Origin: Bacteroidales bacterium
Lineage (GTDB): Bacteria > Bacteroidota > Bacteroidia > Bacteroidales > GCA-2748055
NCBI GenBank assembly: GCA_029210585.1
Contig: JARGFP010000002.1
Coordinates: 1 to 64,000, forward strand
DNA length: 64,000 bases
Direction of reading: 5' to 3'
Part shown: piece by piece, positions 17,971-26,766 of the stretch
Position numbering within the stretch: position 1 is the stretch's first letter
How the letters are laid out: each line of letters starts with the position of its first letter
Made by a program: the position numbers and the translations under genes
Notes under the pieces: generated by a model
What the model was told of the DNA's origin: nothing
Seen by the model: the letters and a program-made list of their open reading frames with translations, nothing else
Database searches by the model: none

Positions 17971-19059
17971 TTGACACACCAGGATGACCATAAATATATG
18001 CGTCGCTGTTTCGAGCTGGCGCTCCACGGGCTGGGAAGCACAAAAACCAATCCGCTGGTCGGCAGCGTGATTGTGCACAACGGCCGGATCATTGGCGAGG
18101 GATACCACCATGAATATGGGGGACCTCACGCAGAAGTGAACGCCATTCGCAGCGTCAGGGACAAATCGCTGCTCCCTGAATCCACCATCTATATCAACCT
18201 CGAGCCCTGTTCACATTTTGGAAAGACACCCCCATGCAGTACGCTCATACAAAACCATAAAATCCCAAGGGTGGTGATTTCCAACACGGATCCTTTTCCG
18301 AGTGTCAGCGGACGTGGCATCGAAGCACTCAGGAGTTCAGGTACTGAGGTGGTGGAGGGCGTGCTGGCTGAAGAGGGTGCATTTTTGAACAGGCGTTTCC
18401 TCACTTTTCATCAGCAGAGACGGCCCTATGTGATCCTGAAGTGGGCCGAGACGGCCGACGGTTTTATCGATCTGCTCCGCCAGGAAGGAGACCCGGTGGG
18501 GACCAACTGGATCACCGATGAGGTGGCAAGGACACTTGTGCATAAATGGAGGTCGGAGGAGGCCGGGTTGATGGTGGGAACCAACACGATTATTGCCGAC
18601 AATCCGCGTCTGAATGTACGGCGCTGGACCGGGAACAGTCCCTTACGCATTGCATTTGACAGGAACGGACGCGTACCGGAGACGGCCAATATCCTTGACA
18701 GCAGTCAGGACACGCTGGTGTTTACCTGCGACCAGGAGCGTTATTCAGGAAAGACCAACAGTGTGCTGGTCGATCATGAATATGAAATGGAGGACATCCT
18801 CCGGGAATTGTACGACCTGAAAATCATTTCCATTTTCGTGGAGGGAGGACGGCAACTCCATGATACATTCATTAAGTCAGGGCTCTGGGATGAAGCCCGG
18901 GTGTTCAGGGGCAAGGTGCTTTTTTCACAGGGTTTAGAGGCCCCCACGATCGGGCAGGCGCCGCATGAAACATTGTTCTTTCAAGGAAGCGAATTGCAGA
19001 TTTATTATAACGGGCAGACTACAGGTCATACCAGACAGGCTGATGGCTCTGGTGAGTGA
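17971..19059 (+). CDS. ribD: Bifunctional riboflavin deaminase/reductase
   Basis: 362 residues carrying out two consecutive steps of riboflavin synthesis: deamination of the pyrimidine from GTP cyclohydrolase II, then reduction of its ribosyl group. The deaminase half shows HAEVNAI and PCSHFGKTPPCS, the zinc-binding His-Ala-Glu and paired Cys; the reductase half follows from about residue 145 (RPYVILKWAETADG). The likely start is TTG at 17971, because an in-frame TAA at 17956 closes the frame upstream and the conserved region (KYMRRCFELA) begins nine codons later; ATG 17998 would cut into that region. No other rib gene is adjacent. Confidence 0.92.
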   Translation: MTHQDDHKYMRRCFELALHGLGSTKTNPLVGSVIVHNGRIIGEGYHHEYGGPHAEVNAIRSVRDKSLLPESTIYINLEPCSHFGKTPPCSTLIQNHKIPRVVISNTDPFPSVSGRGIEALRSSGTEVVEGVLAEEGAFLNRRFLTFHQQRRPYVILKWAETADGFIDLLRQEGDPVGTNWITDEVARTLVHKWRSEEAGLMVGTNTIIADNPRLNVRRWTGNSPLRIAFDRNGRVPETANILDSSQDTLVFTCDQERYSGKTNSVLVDHEYEMEDILRELYDLKIISIFVEGGRQLHDTFIKSGLWDEARVFRGKVLFSQGLEAPTIGQAPHETLFFQGSELQIYYNGQTTGHTRQADGSGE

Positions 19060-19180
19060 GACGCCCCTCAGCATACAAAAAACTGCTTTTCCGGATACAT
19101 GCTACAGGTCCAGGACCCAGCCAGCAGGTGTCTGAATGTTGGTATTGCAGACCAGGCAATGTGTTTAATTTGGGTGGCTG

Positions 19181-19801
19181 TTATGATTTTCCGGAGGTCC
19201 TGACCCTGCCGATATTTGCCTCCACAGCTGCATACTTTATTGCTGTGGAATCCCAGTCAGGTTCGTTTTCGATCATTTCCAGTACTTCTGAAGGATGACC
19301 GGCCACCTGCCAGATTTTGCCGTGCAGTGGCCGCATGAAGTTTTCGCGGATCATGTCATCAAAATGTTTCAGCAGCGGATCGTAGAAATTGTTGGTATTG
19401 AGGATAATGATCGGTTTCAGAAATTTGCCGAGCTGTTTGAGTGTGATTGCTTCGAGCAGTTCCTCAAGCGTCCCCACACCGCCCGGCATGGAGATGATGG
19501 CATCCACATCCAGCATCATCTTTAATTTACGTTCGTGCATGGATTCCACCACCTGCATGGCATCGAGTCCGGGATGTGCCCAGCCCATTTGCTGCATAAA
19601 TCCCGGAATGATTCCGTTTACCCTGGCACCCTTTTCAAGCATCACGTCGGCCATCACACCCATGATTCCGACGGAGCCGGCACCATAGTTCATGGCAATT
19701 CCATGGTCAGCGAGGATTTCCGCCATCTCTTTCCCTGCATCAAGATAACTGCTGTCGATACCAGGACTTGAAGCTGCAAATACACAAACGGTCTGTATCA
19801 T
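19181..19801 (-). CDS. LOG family protein (TIGR00730 type nucleotide phosphoribohydrolase)
   Basis: 206-residue cytoplasmic protein. The family motif PGGVGTLEE is at 106-114 with the preceding arginine-rich segment ERKLKM, which together form the active site of cytokinin riboside 5'-monophosphate phosphoribohydrolases (LOG). Bacterial members hydrolyse nucleoside monophosphates such as AMP or are PpnN-like; the older label 'lysine decarboxylase' is wrong. Its own substrate cannot be told from sequence. It lies downstream of trxA on the same strand but past a terminator, so it may have separate expression. Confidence 0.87.
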   Translation of the reverse strand: MIQTVCVFAASSPGIDSSYLDAGKEMAEILADHGIAMNYGAGSVGIMGVMADVMLEKGARVNGIIPGFMQQMGWAHPGLDAMQVVESMHERKLKMMLDVDAIISMPGGVGTLEELLEAITLKQLGKFLKPIIILNTNNFYDPLLKHFDDMIRENFMRPLHGKIWQVAGHPSEVLEMIENEPDWDSTAIKYAAVEANIGRVRTSGKS

Positions 19802-19814
19802 CAGGTAAAATAAA

Positions 19815-19854
19815 ACCGCAGGAGTACGATCATAGGGATGATGTCACCTGCGGT
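19815..19854 (-). terminator. Terminator of trxA
   Basis: Minus-strand inverted repeat ACCGCAGG (854-847) / CCTGCGGT (822-815) with an inner ATCAT/ATGAT pairing, followed by TTTATTTT. It lies between trxA and the LOG gene. Confidence 0.65.
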
Positions 19855-19875
19855 ATTTGAATATGTTGCGTGTGT

Positions 19876-20193
19876 TTAGAGTAGAGCCTCCAGTTTGTTT
19901 ACGAGTGCACTTTTCGGTACAGCACCTACTTGTTTGTCAGCGATTTCCCCGTCTTTGAAAAAGAGAATGGTCGGGATATTCCTGATACCGTATTTCTGTG
20001 TTACCCCGGGATTGCTGTCCACATCCAGTTTGGTCACCACGGCTTTGCCTTCGTAATCATTTCCTATTTCTTCCACGATTGGTCCCACCATCCTGCAGGG
20101 TCCACACCATTCTGCCCAGAAATCAACGATTACTGGTTTGTCTGATTTCAGTACCAGCTCTTCGAAATTGCTGTCTGTTACTTCTAATGCCAT
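19876..20193 (-). CDS. trxA: Thioredoxin
   Basis: 105 residues, classical single-domain cytoplasmic thioredoxin. The redox site WCGPC lies at 29-33, the buried Asp in FWAEW region and cis-Pro in NIPTILFF are present. It reduces disulfides in ribonucleotide reductase, peroxiredoxins and others with electrons from thioredoxin reductase. No signal peptide. It has its own promoter overlapping the end of dnaE and its own terminator. Confidence 0.96.
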   Translation of the reverse strand: MALEVTDSNFEELVLKSDKPVIVDFWAEWCGPCRMVGPIVEEIGNDYEGKAVVTKLDVDSNPGVTQKYGIRNIPTILFFKDGEIADKQVGAVPKSALVNKLEALL

Positions 20194-20229
20194 AATTCGT
20201 TTTTTAAGATTGCATATTGAAAATTAACA

Positions 20230-20260
20230 CAAAAATATACAAAATGTTTATCACACCAAC
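20230..20260 (-). promoter_or_regulatory. Promoter of trxA, Bacteroidota type
   Basis: On the minus strand GTTG (20260-20257), 19 bases, then TATTTTTG (20237-20230), a full match to TAnnTTTG. The -33 part lies in the last codons of dnaE. Confidence 0.6.
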
Positions 20261-23200
20261 CTGAATTCTATTTCGGGGATACTGTTCAGGTATTCAATAA
20301 ATTCTTCGGTAAGGTCAACCTGCCTGTTCCTGCTGAATAAATTGACCCTGAGATTGGTTTCCGGATCCGTGATATTTATTTTCAGAATTTTTCCCCTGGA
20401 AGGCACTGTGTGTTGTTCGAGCTCATTGATCAGGTTTTCATTCACGGATGCAAGTGGGATGCTGAGGTCGATCGCTTTTACTGTTTTTTCCCGCACCTCA
20501 GACAGGTGATCGATGTGTTTCACCTTCAGGGAGTAAACCACCTTCCCGGGTTCGTCCCGGGGCCGCCATTCATTCACAGAGGCCCTGATCAGCAGTGCAA
20601 TTTCGGGGTTGAAAAAGTGTTTGAACTTCACATAATCGTCTCCGCGCAGCCGCACCGTGTAGGATTCGGTAAAATCTTCAACGACTGCCATCAGGTAGGG
20701 TTTGTTGCGCCACTGGTCTACGGTATCCCGGATGGTTTTCACGATACCGCAGAAGGTAAAGTCGCGCCCCGAAAGCGCCTTGAGGTCGCTCATCTCGTGC
20801 AGGTTCGTTGTACAGAAAGAGTCAATCTCTGTTTTGAACCGGTCGAGCGGGTGCGCCGTGAGGTACATCCCGATCAGTTCTTTTTCCCTGTTGATTTTAT
20901 CCAGCAGGTGCCAGTCTTCAATATCGGGAGGTTCCGGTTTGGCGATGGTCCCCTGGCTCATTTCCCCGAACAGGTTTTGTTGCGGGGTGTCGCGTTCGAA
21001 CTGGTGTTTGTTCCCGTATTTTATCAACCGTTCAACGAAAGTAGCTTCATTGTCCTCCACATCGATATATTGCCTGCGGGTAATCGTCCCCAGGGAGTCG
21101 AAGGCCCCGGCAATCGCAAGGCTTTCCAGCGTTTTCCGGTTAACGGAGGAGAGGTTGTTTCGTTCCACGAAATCGTAGATATCGAGGAATTTACCGTTCT
21201 TTTTGCGCTCTTTGATCAGGTGTTCCACGGCTGATTCACCGACACCCTTGATCGCGTTGAGCCCGAACCGGATGTTGCCGTCTTTGTTGACTGTGAATTT
21301 CAGGTTGCTTTCATTGACGCATGGTCCTAGTACCGAGATCTCCATCCTGCGGCACTCATCCATGAACAGTCCTATCTTCTTGATGTCTGTGATGTTACGG
21401 CTCAGTACCGCCGCCATGAATTCTGCCGGGTAGTGTGCCTTCAGATAGGCGGTCTGGTAGGAGACATATGCATAGCACGTGGAATGCGATTTGTTGAAGG
21501 CATATTGCGCGAAGGCTTCCCAGTCTTTCCAGATCTTTTCGATGGTCTTTTTTTCGTAGCCATTCTTCTGACAGCCTTCGGTGAACTTCACCTTCAGTTC
21601 ATCCATCATCTTGCGGATCTTCTTGCCCATGGCTTTCCGCAGTGAATCTGCCTGTCCGCCTGTGAACCCGGCCAGTTTTCGTGAGAGTAACATCACCTGC
21701 TCCTGGTAGACCGTAATCCCGTATGTGTCTTTAAGGTACTCCTCCATTTCGGGCAGGTCATACTGGATCTTTTCCGAGCCGTGCTTTCTCTTGATGAAGC
21801 TGGGGATATACTCCATGGGTCCCGGCCGGTAGAGGGCATTCATGGCGATCAGGTCCTCGAACCTGTTGGGTTTGAGATCCCGCAGGTGCTTTTTCATCCC
21901 TGCCGATTCAAACTGGAACAGGCCGGTGGTGTCTCCCCTGGCATACAGATCAAAGGTTGCCTGGTCGTCGGGGGGGAGGTGTTCAATATCGATCTCTTTC
22001 CCGGTGGATTCCCTGATATTTTCAACGGTATCCTTGATGATGGATAGTGTTTTCAGCCCCAGGAAGTCCATCTTCAACATCCCCACATCCTCCACGTGTT
22101 TCCCGTCGTACTGGGTAACCAGCAGCTCCGATTCCTTGGAGGTACAGATGGGGATATTATCGGTTAGATCGCTGCGCCCGATGATGATCCCACAGGCATG
22201 CAGTCCTGTTTGCCTGACAGATCCTTCGAGGGTCTCAGCAAATTTCAGGGTATTGACCACCAGTGGGTTCGTGGAATTTTTCTCATTCCGCAGTTCTTCC
22301 ACCTCATCGAACGCTTTTTTCAGCGTGGTACCCGGTCGTTCCGGTACCAGCTTTGCCAGCCGGTCGGCCTCCGGGAGCGGCAGTTTCTGGATCCGTGCCA
22401 CATCCCTGATCGCCATCTTTGCTGCCATGGTGCCGAAAGTGATGATGTGTGCCACTACATCATGACCATATTTTTCCACTACCCATTTCAATACCTGGTC
22501 CCTGCCGTCCTCATCGAAGTCGATGTCGATATCGGGCATGGAGATCCGGTCGGGGTTGAGGAAACGTTCAAACAGCAGGTCATACCTGATGGGATCGATG
22601 TCGGTGATCCGCAGGCAGTAGGCAACGGCCGAGCCGGCAGCGGAGCCCCTTCCGGGGCCAACGGACACACCTATTTCCCGTGCCGCTGCTATAAAATCCT
22701 GTACTATGAGGAAATATCCCGGGAAGCCCATGCGCTTTACCGTATTCAGCTCGAAATCGAGCCGTTCCCTTATATCATCGGTGATGGTTCCCCAACGCAT
22801 TTCAGCGCCCTTGTAGGTGATGTGCCGCAGGTAGTCATCCTCATTTTCAAATTCTTCCGGGATACTGAAGATGGGCATGATGGGGTTGGAGCTGAGAGGA
22901 TACTGTTCCACCTTTTCAGCGATTTCCATGGTATTGGCCAGCACTTCGGGGACATCGCCGAACAGCTCGCGCATTTCGTCCTGGGTCTTGAACCACTCCT
23001 GGTGGGTGTAACGCATCCGGTTCGGATCTTCGAGGTCCTTCCCGGTGCTGAGGCAGATCAGGTGGTCGTGCGCCCCGGCATCCTCCTGGTTGATAAAGTG
23101 CACGTCGTTGGTGGCAATGCATTTGATGCCGTGTTTTTTGCCGAGCTGCACCAGGGTCCTGTTCACATATACCTGGTCCTCGAATACCCTCCGGTTCATC

Positions 23201-24483
23201 TCCGGGTCCTCCGTTGGATGGCGCATCAGTTCAAGGTAAAAATCATCATGAAAGATAGCCTTGTACTGGAGCATGATCTTTTCTGCCTCATCCACCGTAT
23301 TGTGCATGATCGCCTGGGGGATCACACCACCCAGGCAGGCCGTGGTGACGATGATGTCTTCGTGGTATTTTTTCAGAAGGTCAAAATCGATCCGCGGCTT
23401 GTAGTAAAACCCCTCTGTCCACCCTTTCGACGCCAGCTTAAGCAGGTTGTGGTATCCTTTTTTTGATTTCGCCAGCAGCACCAGGTGGTCATTCCCGTCG
23501 AGATTCTTGTCCTCCTTGCTGTGCCGCGAGCGTTTTGCCACATAGGCTTCAATGCCCAGGATCGGTTTGATGCCGCGTTTCACCGCTTCGTTATGGAATT
23601 CCTTCACACCAAACATGTTGCCATGGTCCGTAATGGCGATGGCCTTCATGCCGTCATCCACCGCTTTGCTGATCAGTACGGGAATGTTGGCTGCACCGTC
23701 GAGGATGGAGTACTGGGTGTGTACATGGAGGTGACAGAAGTTGACCTCCTGTGCCGAAAGTTCCGACTCGGAGACGATCTCCGCCGCCCTCTCCTTGGGG
23801 TGTTCATCCGCGGAGACGGACTCAATTTTGATGTCGAAGGGTTGTACCTGTTCCCGGTGTGCTTCGAGAAACAGTTTATGGTCCTCAGGCGCTATTTTCA
23901 TCAGCTCCGGGGCGATGACCCTCCTCCTGTAGAGCTCAAAGAAGGCTCTGGCAGTGGCATTCACATCGGCAGATGCATTGTGGGCCTCGGCAAAGGATTC
24001 AGAGAAGAGGATGCTGTAGAGCTCTTCCAGTTTCGGGGATTTGTAGCGGTTTCCACGCCCCGGCAACTTACAGAAGTCGCGTGTCAGCTCCATGGTACAC
24101 ACCGTTGGTGTGGTGAGCAGCTTGTTTTCGATCCTGGCCCGCAGGAATTCCGCCGCAGTGATCTTCAGGTCGAACTGGACGTTGTGACCGATGATGAAAG
24201 TGGAGCGTGCAATGGCTTCTGCGAATTTCCCGAGTGCTTCAGCTGCAGGAATTCCTGTTTCAAGCGCCAGCGCGGTGGAGATACCGTGCACCTTCTCTGC
24301 AGAATATGGGATCTCGTAACCATCCGGACGGATGACCATGTTCTCCACCTGCAGTAATTTCCCGGTTTTGTCGTGCAGCTGCCAGGCGATCTGGACCACA
24401 CGCGGCCAGTTGTCCAGTTGTTCGATGGGCGCGTTGTCGCTCTTGGGGAGTCCGGTGGTTTCGGTATCAAAAATTAAAAACAT
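20251..24483 (-). CDS. dnaE: DNA polymerase III alpha subunit with fused N-terminal 3'-5' exonuclease
   Basis: 1410 residues, the replicative polymerase. Residues 1-190 form a DnaQ-like proofreading exonuclease with all three motifs: DTE at 6-8, N101-x-x-F-D105, and H168-x-x-x-x-D173. A linker of about 55 residues leads to the PHP domain (HLHVHT, 251-256; TDHGN, 285-289). Then come the polymerase III palm (GPGRGSAAGSAVAY, and the catalytic PDIDIDFDEDGRDQ), fingers, the helix-hairpin-helix region (NAIKGVGESAV) and a C-terminal OB fold. Exonuclease and polymerase are usually separate subunits in Proteobacteria, and in PolC the exonuclease is inserted in the PHP domain, so this N-terminal layout is distinct from both. 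Single gene with its own AAAGGA ribosome site. Confidence 0.95.
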   Translation of the reverse strand: MFLIFDTETTGLPKSDNAPIEQLDNWPRVVQIAWQLHDKTGKLLQVENMVIRPDGYEIPYSAEKVHGISTALALETGIPAAEALGKFAEAIARSTFIIGHNVQFDLKITAAEFLRARIENKLLTTPTVCTMELTRDFCKLPGRGNRYKSPKLEELYSILFSESFAEAHNASADVNATARAFFELYRRRVIAPELMKIAPEDHKLFLEAHREQVQPFDIKIESVSADEHPKERAAEIVSESELSAQEVNFCHLHVHTQYSILDGAANIPVLISKAVDDGMKAIAITDHGNMFGVKEFHNEAVKRGIKPILGIEAYVAKRSRHSKEDKNLDGNDHLVLLAKSKKGYHNLLKLASKGWTEGFYYKPRIDFDLLKKYHEDIIVTTACLGGVIPQAIMHNTVDEAEKIMLQYKAIFHDDFYLELMRHPTEDPEMNRRVFEDQVYVNRTLVQLGKKHGIKCIATNDVHFINQEDAGAHDHLICLSTGKDLEDPNRMRYTHQEWFKTQDEMRELFGDVPEVLANTMEIAEKVEQYPLSSNPIMPIFSIPEEFENEDDYLRHITYKGAEMRWGTITDDIRERLDFELNTVKRMGFPGYFLIVQDFIAAAREIGVSVGPGRGSAAGSAVAYCLRITDIDPIRYDLLFERFLNPDRISMPDIDIDFDEDGRDQVLKWVVEKYGHDVVAHIITFGTMAAKMAIRDVARIQKLPLPEADRLAKLVPERPGTTLKKAFDEVEELRNEKNSTNPLVVNTLKFAETLEGSVRQTGLHACGIIIGRSDLTDNIPICTSKESELLVTQYDGKHVEDVGMLKMDFLGLKTLSIIKDTVENIRESTGKEIDIEHLPPDDQATFDLYARGDTTGLFQFESAGMKKHLRDLKPNRFEDLIAMNALYRPGPMEYIPSFIKRKHGSEKIQYDLPEMEEYLKDTYGITVYQEQVMLLSRKLAGFTGGQADSLRKAMGKKIRKMMDELKVKFTEGCQKNGYEKKTIEKIWKDWEAFAQYAFNKSHSTCYAYVSYQTAYLKAHYPAEFMAAVLSRNITDIKKIGLFMDECRRMEISVLGPCVNESNLKFTVNKDGNIRFGLNAIKGVGESAVEHLIKERKKNGKFLDIYDFVERNNLSSVNRKTLESLAIAGAFDSLGTITRRQYIDVEDNEATFVERLIKYGNKHQFERDTPQQNLFGEMSQGTIAKPEPPDIEDWHLLDKINREKELIGMYLTAHPLDRFKTEIDSFCTTNLHEMSDLKALSGRDFTFCGIVKTIRDTVDQWRNKPYLMAVVEDFTESYTVRLRGDDYVKFKHFFNPEIALLIRASVNEWRPRDEPGKVVYSLKVKHIDHLSEVREKTVKAIDLSIPLASVNENLINELEQHTVPSRGKILKINITDPETNLRVNLFSRNRQVDLTEEFIEYLNSIPEIEFRLV

Positions 24484-24727
24484 ATGTTCCTTTCAGAGGT
24501 ATAACCAATTAATTTTCAGTAGTATAAAAAATTGAGGTGACAGACGATAAAGTTAGGAATTATGGAGCCATTATCCGCCCGATGTTAATAAGTTTTGAGA
24601 ATGAGCTATGCGTTCGGGGGATGAATTGTGAACTGGACGGACGAGTGATCGCTCATGCAGTACTGTCTGCCCGGAGAATTGCACATCTGTGGCCCGGTTT
24701 TTGAAGCATTTCAGAAAAACCACTACT

Positions 24728-25066
24728 ATGGAAAAAAGAATTACACTCCTGATACTGGTATTTTTTATTGTTACCTCTGTACATGCCACCCAATCAGGTT
24801 TCCCGGGAAAGAAGCCGCTCAGCATATATCCCAATCCTGCAACAGATCAGCTGAAGGTTGAATTCACAACTGAAAATGCCATGGTCCCTGAGATCAGAAT
24901 TTATGATCTTACCGGCAAGATGGTCCGGCGTTTTGATGAGGAAATCACCCTGGATAGCAAGGTATTCAAGGCGGACCTTGACATCAGTGATTTGAAAAGC
25001 GGGATTTATTTTGTCAAGGTGATCCAGGGCGAACGGGTCTGGTCGGAAAAGTTGTTGGTACAATAG
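24728..25066 (+). CDS. Minimal secreted protein consisting of a type IX sorting domain
   Basis: 112 residues: signal peptide (MEKRITLLILVFFIVTSVHA), about 12 linker residues, then a complete type A T9SS C-terminal sorting domain. The domain is recognised by LSIYPNPATDQLKV near its start, RIYDLTGKMV in the middle and DLKSGIYFVKV before the end. This domain normally sits behind a large cargo and is removed at the cell surface by the PorU sortase; here there is no cargo. The start at 24728 is the Met that opens the signal peptide. It could be a degenerate gene that lost its cargo, or a functional small surface protein. It lies alone, divergent from dnaE. Confidence 0.8.
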   Translation: MEKRITLLILVFFIVTSVHATQSGFPGKKPLSIYPNPATDQLKVEFTTENAMVPEIRIYDLTGKMVRRFDEEITLDSKVFKADLDISDLKSGIYFVKVIQGERVWSEKLLVQ

Positions 25067-25216
25067 CACTTCTTTATTTGTGTTCTATGATCCGGCTATC
25101 GTCAGGTTCAATGCAATCATTTTGATGCTGCTGGTAATGACGAATGCATACCGATACAGGCTATTTTGAATCAGCGGACTGCAAATCACAATGCAATTTT
25201 ATTTTCTGTATAATTC

Positions 25217-25247
25217 TTTGCAAATATTACCGGAAAGACTACCTTTG
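25217..25247 (+). promoter_or_regulatory. Promoter of rpsP, Bacteroidota consensus
   Basis: TTTG (25217-25220), 19 bases, TACCTTTG (25240-25247): a perfect match to the -33 TTTG and -7 TAnnTTTG elements of the Bacteroidota primary sigma factor. Transcription would start about 40 bases before the rpsP ATG. Confidence 0.75.
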
Positions 25248-25293
25248 CAGCCACGTTTTTTGAAAGGGTTAATAATTTTAAAATTAAACAAGT

Positions 25294-26142
25294 ATGCCTG
25301 TTAAAATCAGATTAGCGCGACGAGGTCGCAAGTTTTCAAAGATCTACTCTATTGTAGTTGCTGATGGCAGGGCGCCACGGGATGGTAAGTACATTGAAAC
25401 ATTGGGTCAGTATGATCCCAATACAAATCCTGCTACCATTGTTCTGGATTTCGACCGTTCACTCGAATGGTTGCAAAAAGGCGCCCAACCTACCGATACC
25501 TGTAGGGCCATTCTCTCCTATAAGGGAGTATTGTACAAGAAACACCTCATGGAAGGTGTAAAAAAGGGTGCTTTTGACGAAGCGGAAGCTGAGAAGCGTT
25601 TTCAAACCTGGATGAATGAGAAAGAAGGAAAGATCCAGGCCAAGGTGGACAGACTGCAGAACGAGTCAGAGGCACAGAAGAAAGAACGGATGGCCGCTGA
25701 ATCCAAAGTCAGAGAGGAACGCGCCCTTGAAATCGAGAAGCAAAGGTCCGAACTGGTAGCAAAAGAAGCTGCTGCTGCAGCCGGTGAAGAAGCTGAAGAA
25801 ACCGAAGAGGCTGTGGCTGAGGCCCCGGAAGAGACTCCTGCAGAAGCAGAAGCACCTGCAGCTGAAGAGGTAAAGGAGGAAGCTGAGGAAGCACCTGCAG
25901 CCGAGGCACCCAAAGAGGAGCCAAAAGCCGAAGATGTGAAGGAGGAGAAGGCCGAAGAGAAGAAGGAAGAACCCAAGGCCGAGGCACCCAAAGAGGAGCC
26001 AAAAGCCGAAGAGGTGAAGGAGGAGAAGGCTGAAGAGAAGAAGGAAGAACCGAAAGCAGAGGAACCCGCGGCTGAAGAGAAAAAAGAGGAAGCCAAAGAG
26101 GAGTCTGCAGACGATGATAAGAAAGAAGAAGAGAAGAAGTAA
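25294..26142 (+). CDS. rpsP: 30S ribosomal protein S16 with long acidic-basic tail
   Basis: 282 residues, against 80-180 in most bacteria. Residues 1-80 are a normal S16 (MPVKIRLARRGRKFSKIYSI, then DGRAPRDGKYIE). Residues 80-150 extend with a charged helix; residues 150-282 are a low-complexity tail of Ala, Glu, Lys and Pro with two 26-residue direct repeats (203-228 and 229-254, unit AEAPKEEPKAE...). S16 is an assembly protein of the small subunit. Extended S16 tails are common in Bacteroidota; a tail of this length and repetition looks extreme. It is followed by rimM after 17 bases, the usual ribosome-assembly pair. Confidence 0.95.
   Translation: MPVKIRLARRGRKFSKIYSIVVADGRAPRDGKYIETLGQYDPNTNPATIVLDFDRSLEWLQKGAQPTDTCRAILSYKGVLYKKHLMEGVKKGAFDEAEAEKRFQTWMNEKEGKIQAKVDRLQNESEAQKKERMAAESKVREERALEIEKQRSELVAKEAAAAAGEEAEETEEAVAEAPEETPAEAEAPAAEEVKEEAEEAPAAEAPKEEPKAEDVKEEKAEEKKEEPKAEAPKEEPKAEEVKEEKAEEKKEEPKAEEPAAEEKKEEAKEESADDDKKEEEKK
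25900..26055 (+). repeat. 78-bp in-frame tandem repeat inside rpsP
   Basis: Two copies, 25900-25977 and 25978-26055, nearly identical in DNA and coding the 26-residue unit of the S16 tail. Four base differences visible, of which one changes the amino acid (Asp/Glu). Confidence 0.9.
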
Positions 26143-26159
26143 CATCTAATTCCCGAAGC

Positions 26160-26672
26160 ATGCCTGAAATGGGGAGCCATATCGGAACCCTGGTCAAGCC
26201 ACACGGTTACAAAGGCGAAATGCTTTTGAAAGGGAAGCCTGAAATACTTCAGAAACTTACAGAAGGGATACCGTTGTTCATCGATATTGATGGACAACGG
26301 GTTCCTTTTTTTATTGAAGAGGTACACAATGATGTCCCTGCGGAAAAGGTGATCATCAAATTTGAGTTCATCGATTCCGGTGAAGCAGCCGGAAGGTATG
26401 TCGCCTGTGATGTGTTTTCCGATCCAGCCGTCTCACACCAGCCCAGGGAGGTAGTTCGCCTTTCAGATTATAGGGGATTTCGGTGTACCGACCGTTCCAG
26501 TGGCGCTGAACTCACCGTGACTGATTATATTGAAAGTCCGGAAAATCCGCTTCTGGTACTTGATTATCAGGGGAAGGAGATACTCCTGCCTGCAAATGCC
26601 GATTATATCCTGGAAGTGAGCAAGGAAGCAAGGACCATCGACGCGGAATTCCCCGAAGGACTGTTGGAATAG
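26160..26672 (+). CDS. rimM: 16S rRNA processing protein RimM
   Basis: 170 residues, RimM size. It has the N-terminal RimM beta-barrel (HIGTLVKPHGYKGEMLLKG) and a C-terminal PRC-barrel (EILLPANADYILEVSKEARTI-type end). RimM binds S19 and helps mature the 30S head. The context just after rpsP supports the call. Cytoplasmic; start at the first ATG after the rpsP stop. Confidence 0.92.
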   Translation: MPEMGSHIGTLVKPHGYKGEMLLKGKPEILQKLTEGIPLFIDIDGQRVPFFIEEVHNDVPAEKVIIKFEFIDSGEAAGRYVACDVFSDPAVSHQPREVVRLSDYRGFRCTDRSSGAELTVTDYIESPENPLLVLDYQGKEILLPANADYILEVSKEARTIDAEFPEGLLE

Positions 26673-26766
26673 GTTCCTGCAGAAGTTCCGAATCCTGAGC
26701 AGCTTTCTTTTTTCACTTGAGCAGGACATAAATTTCCAGTGCAGGATACGCTGTCATCGGATCAGA

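Noticed and set aside
22198-23466. 422-codon plus-strand ORF
   Set aside because: Fully antisense to the dnaE polymerase core; codon-bias shadow of a GC-moderate gene.
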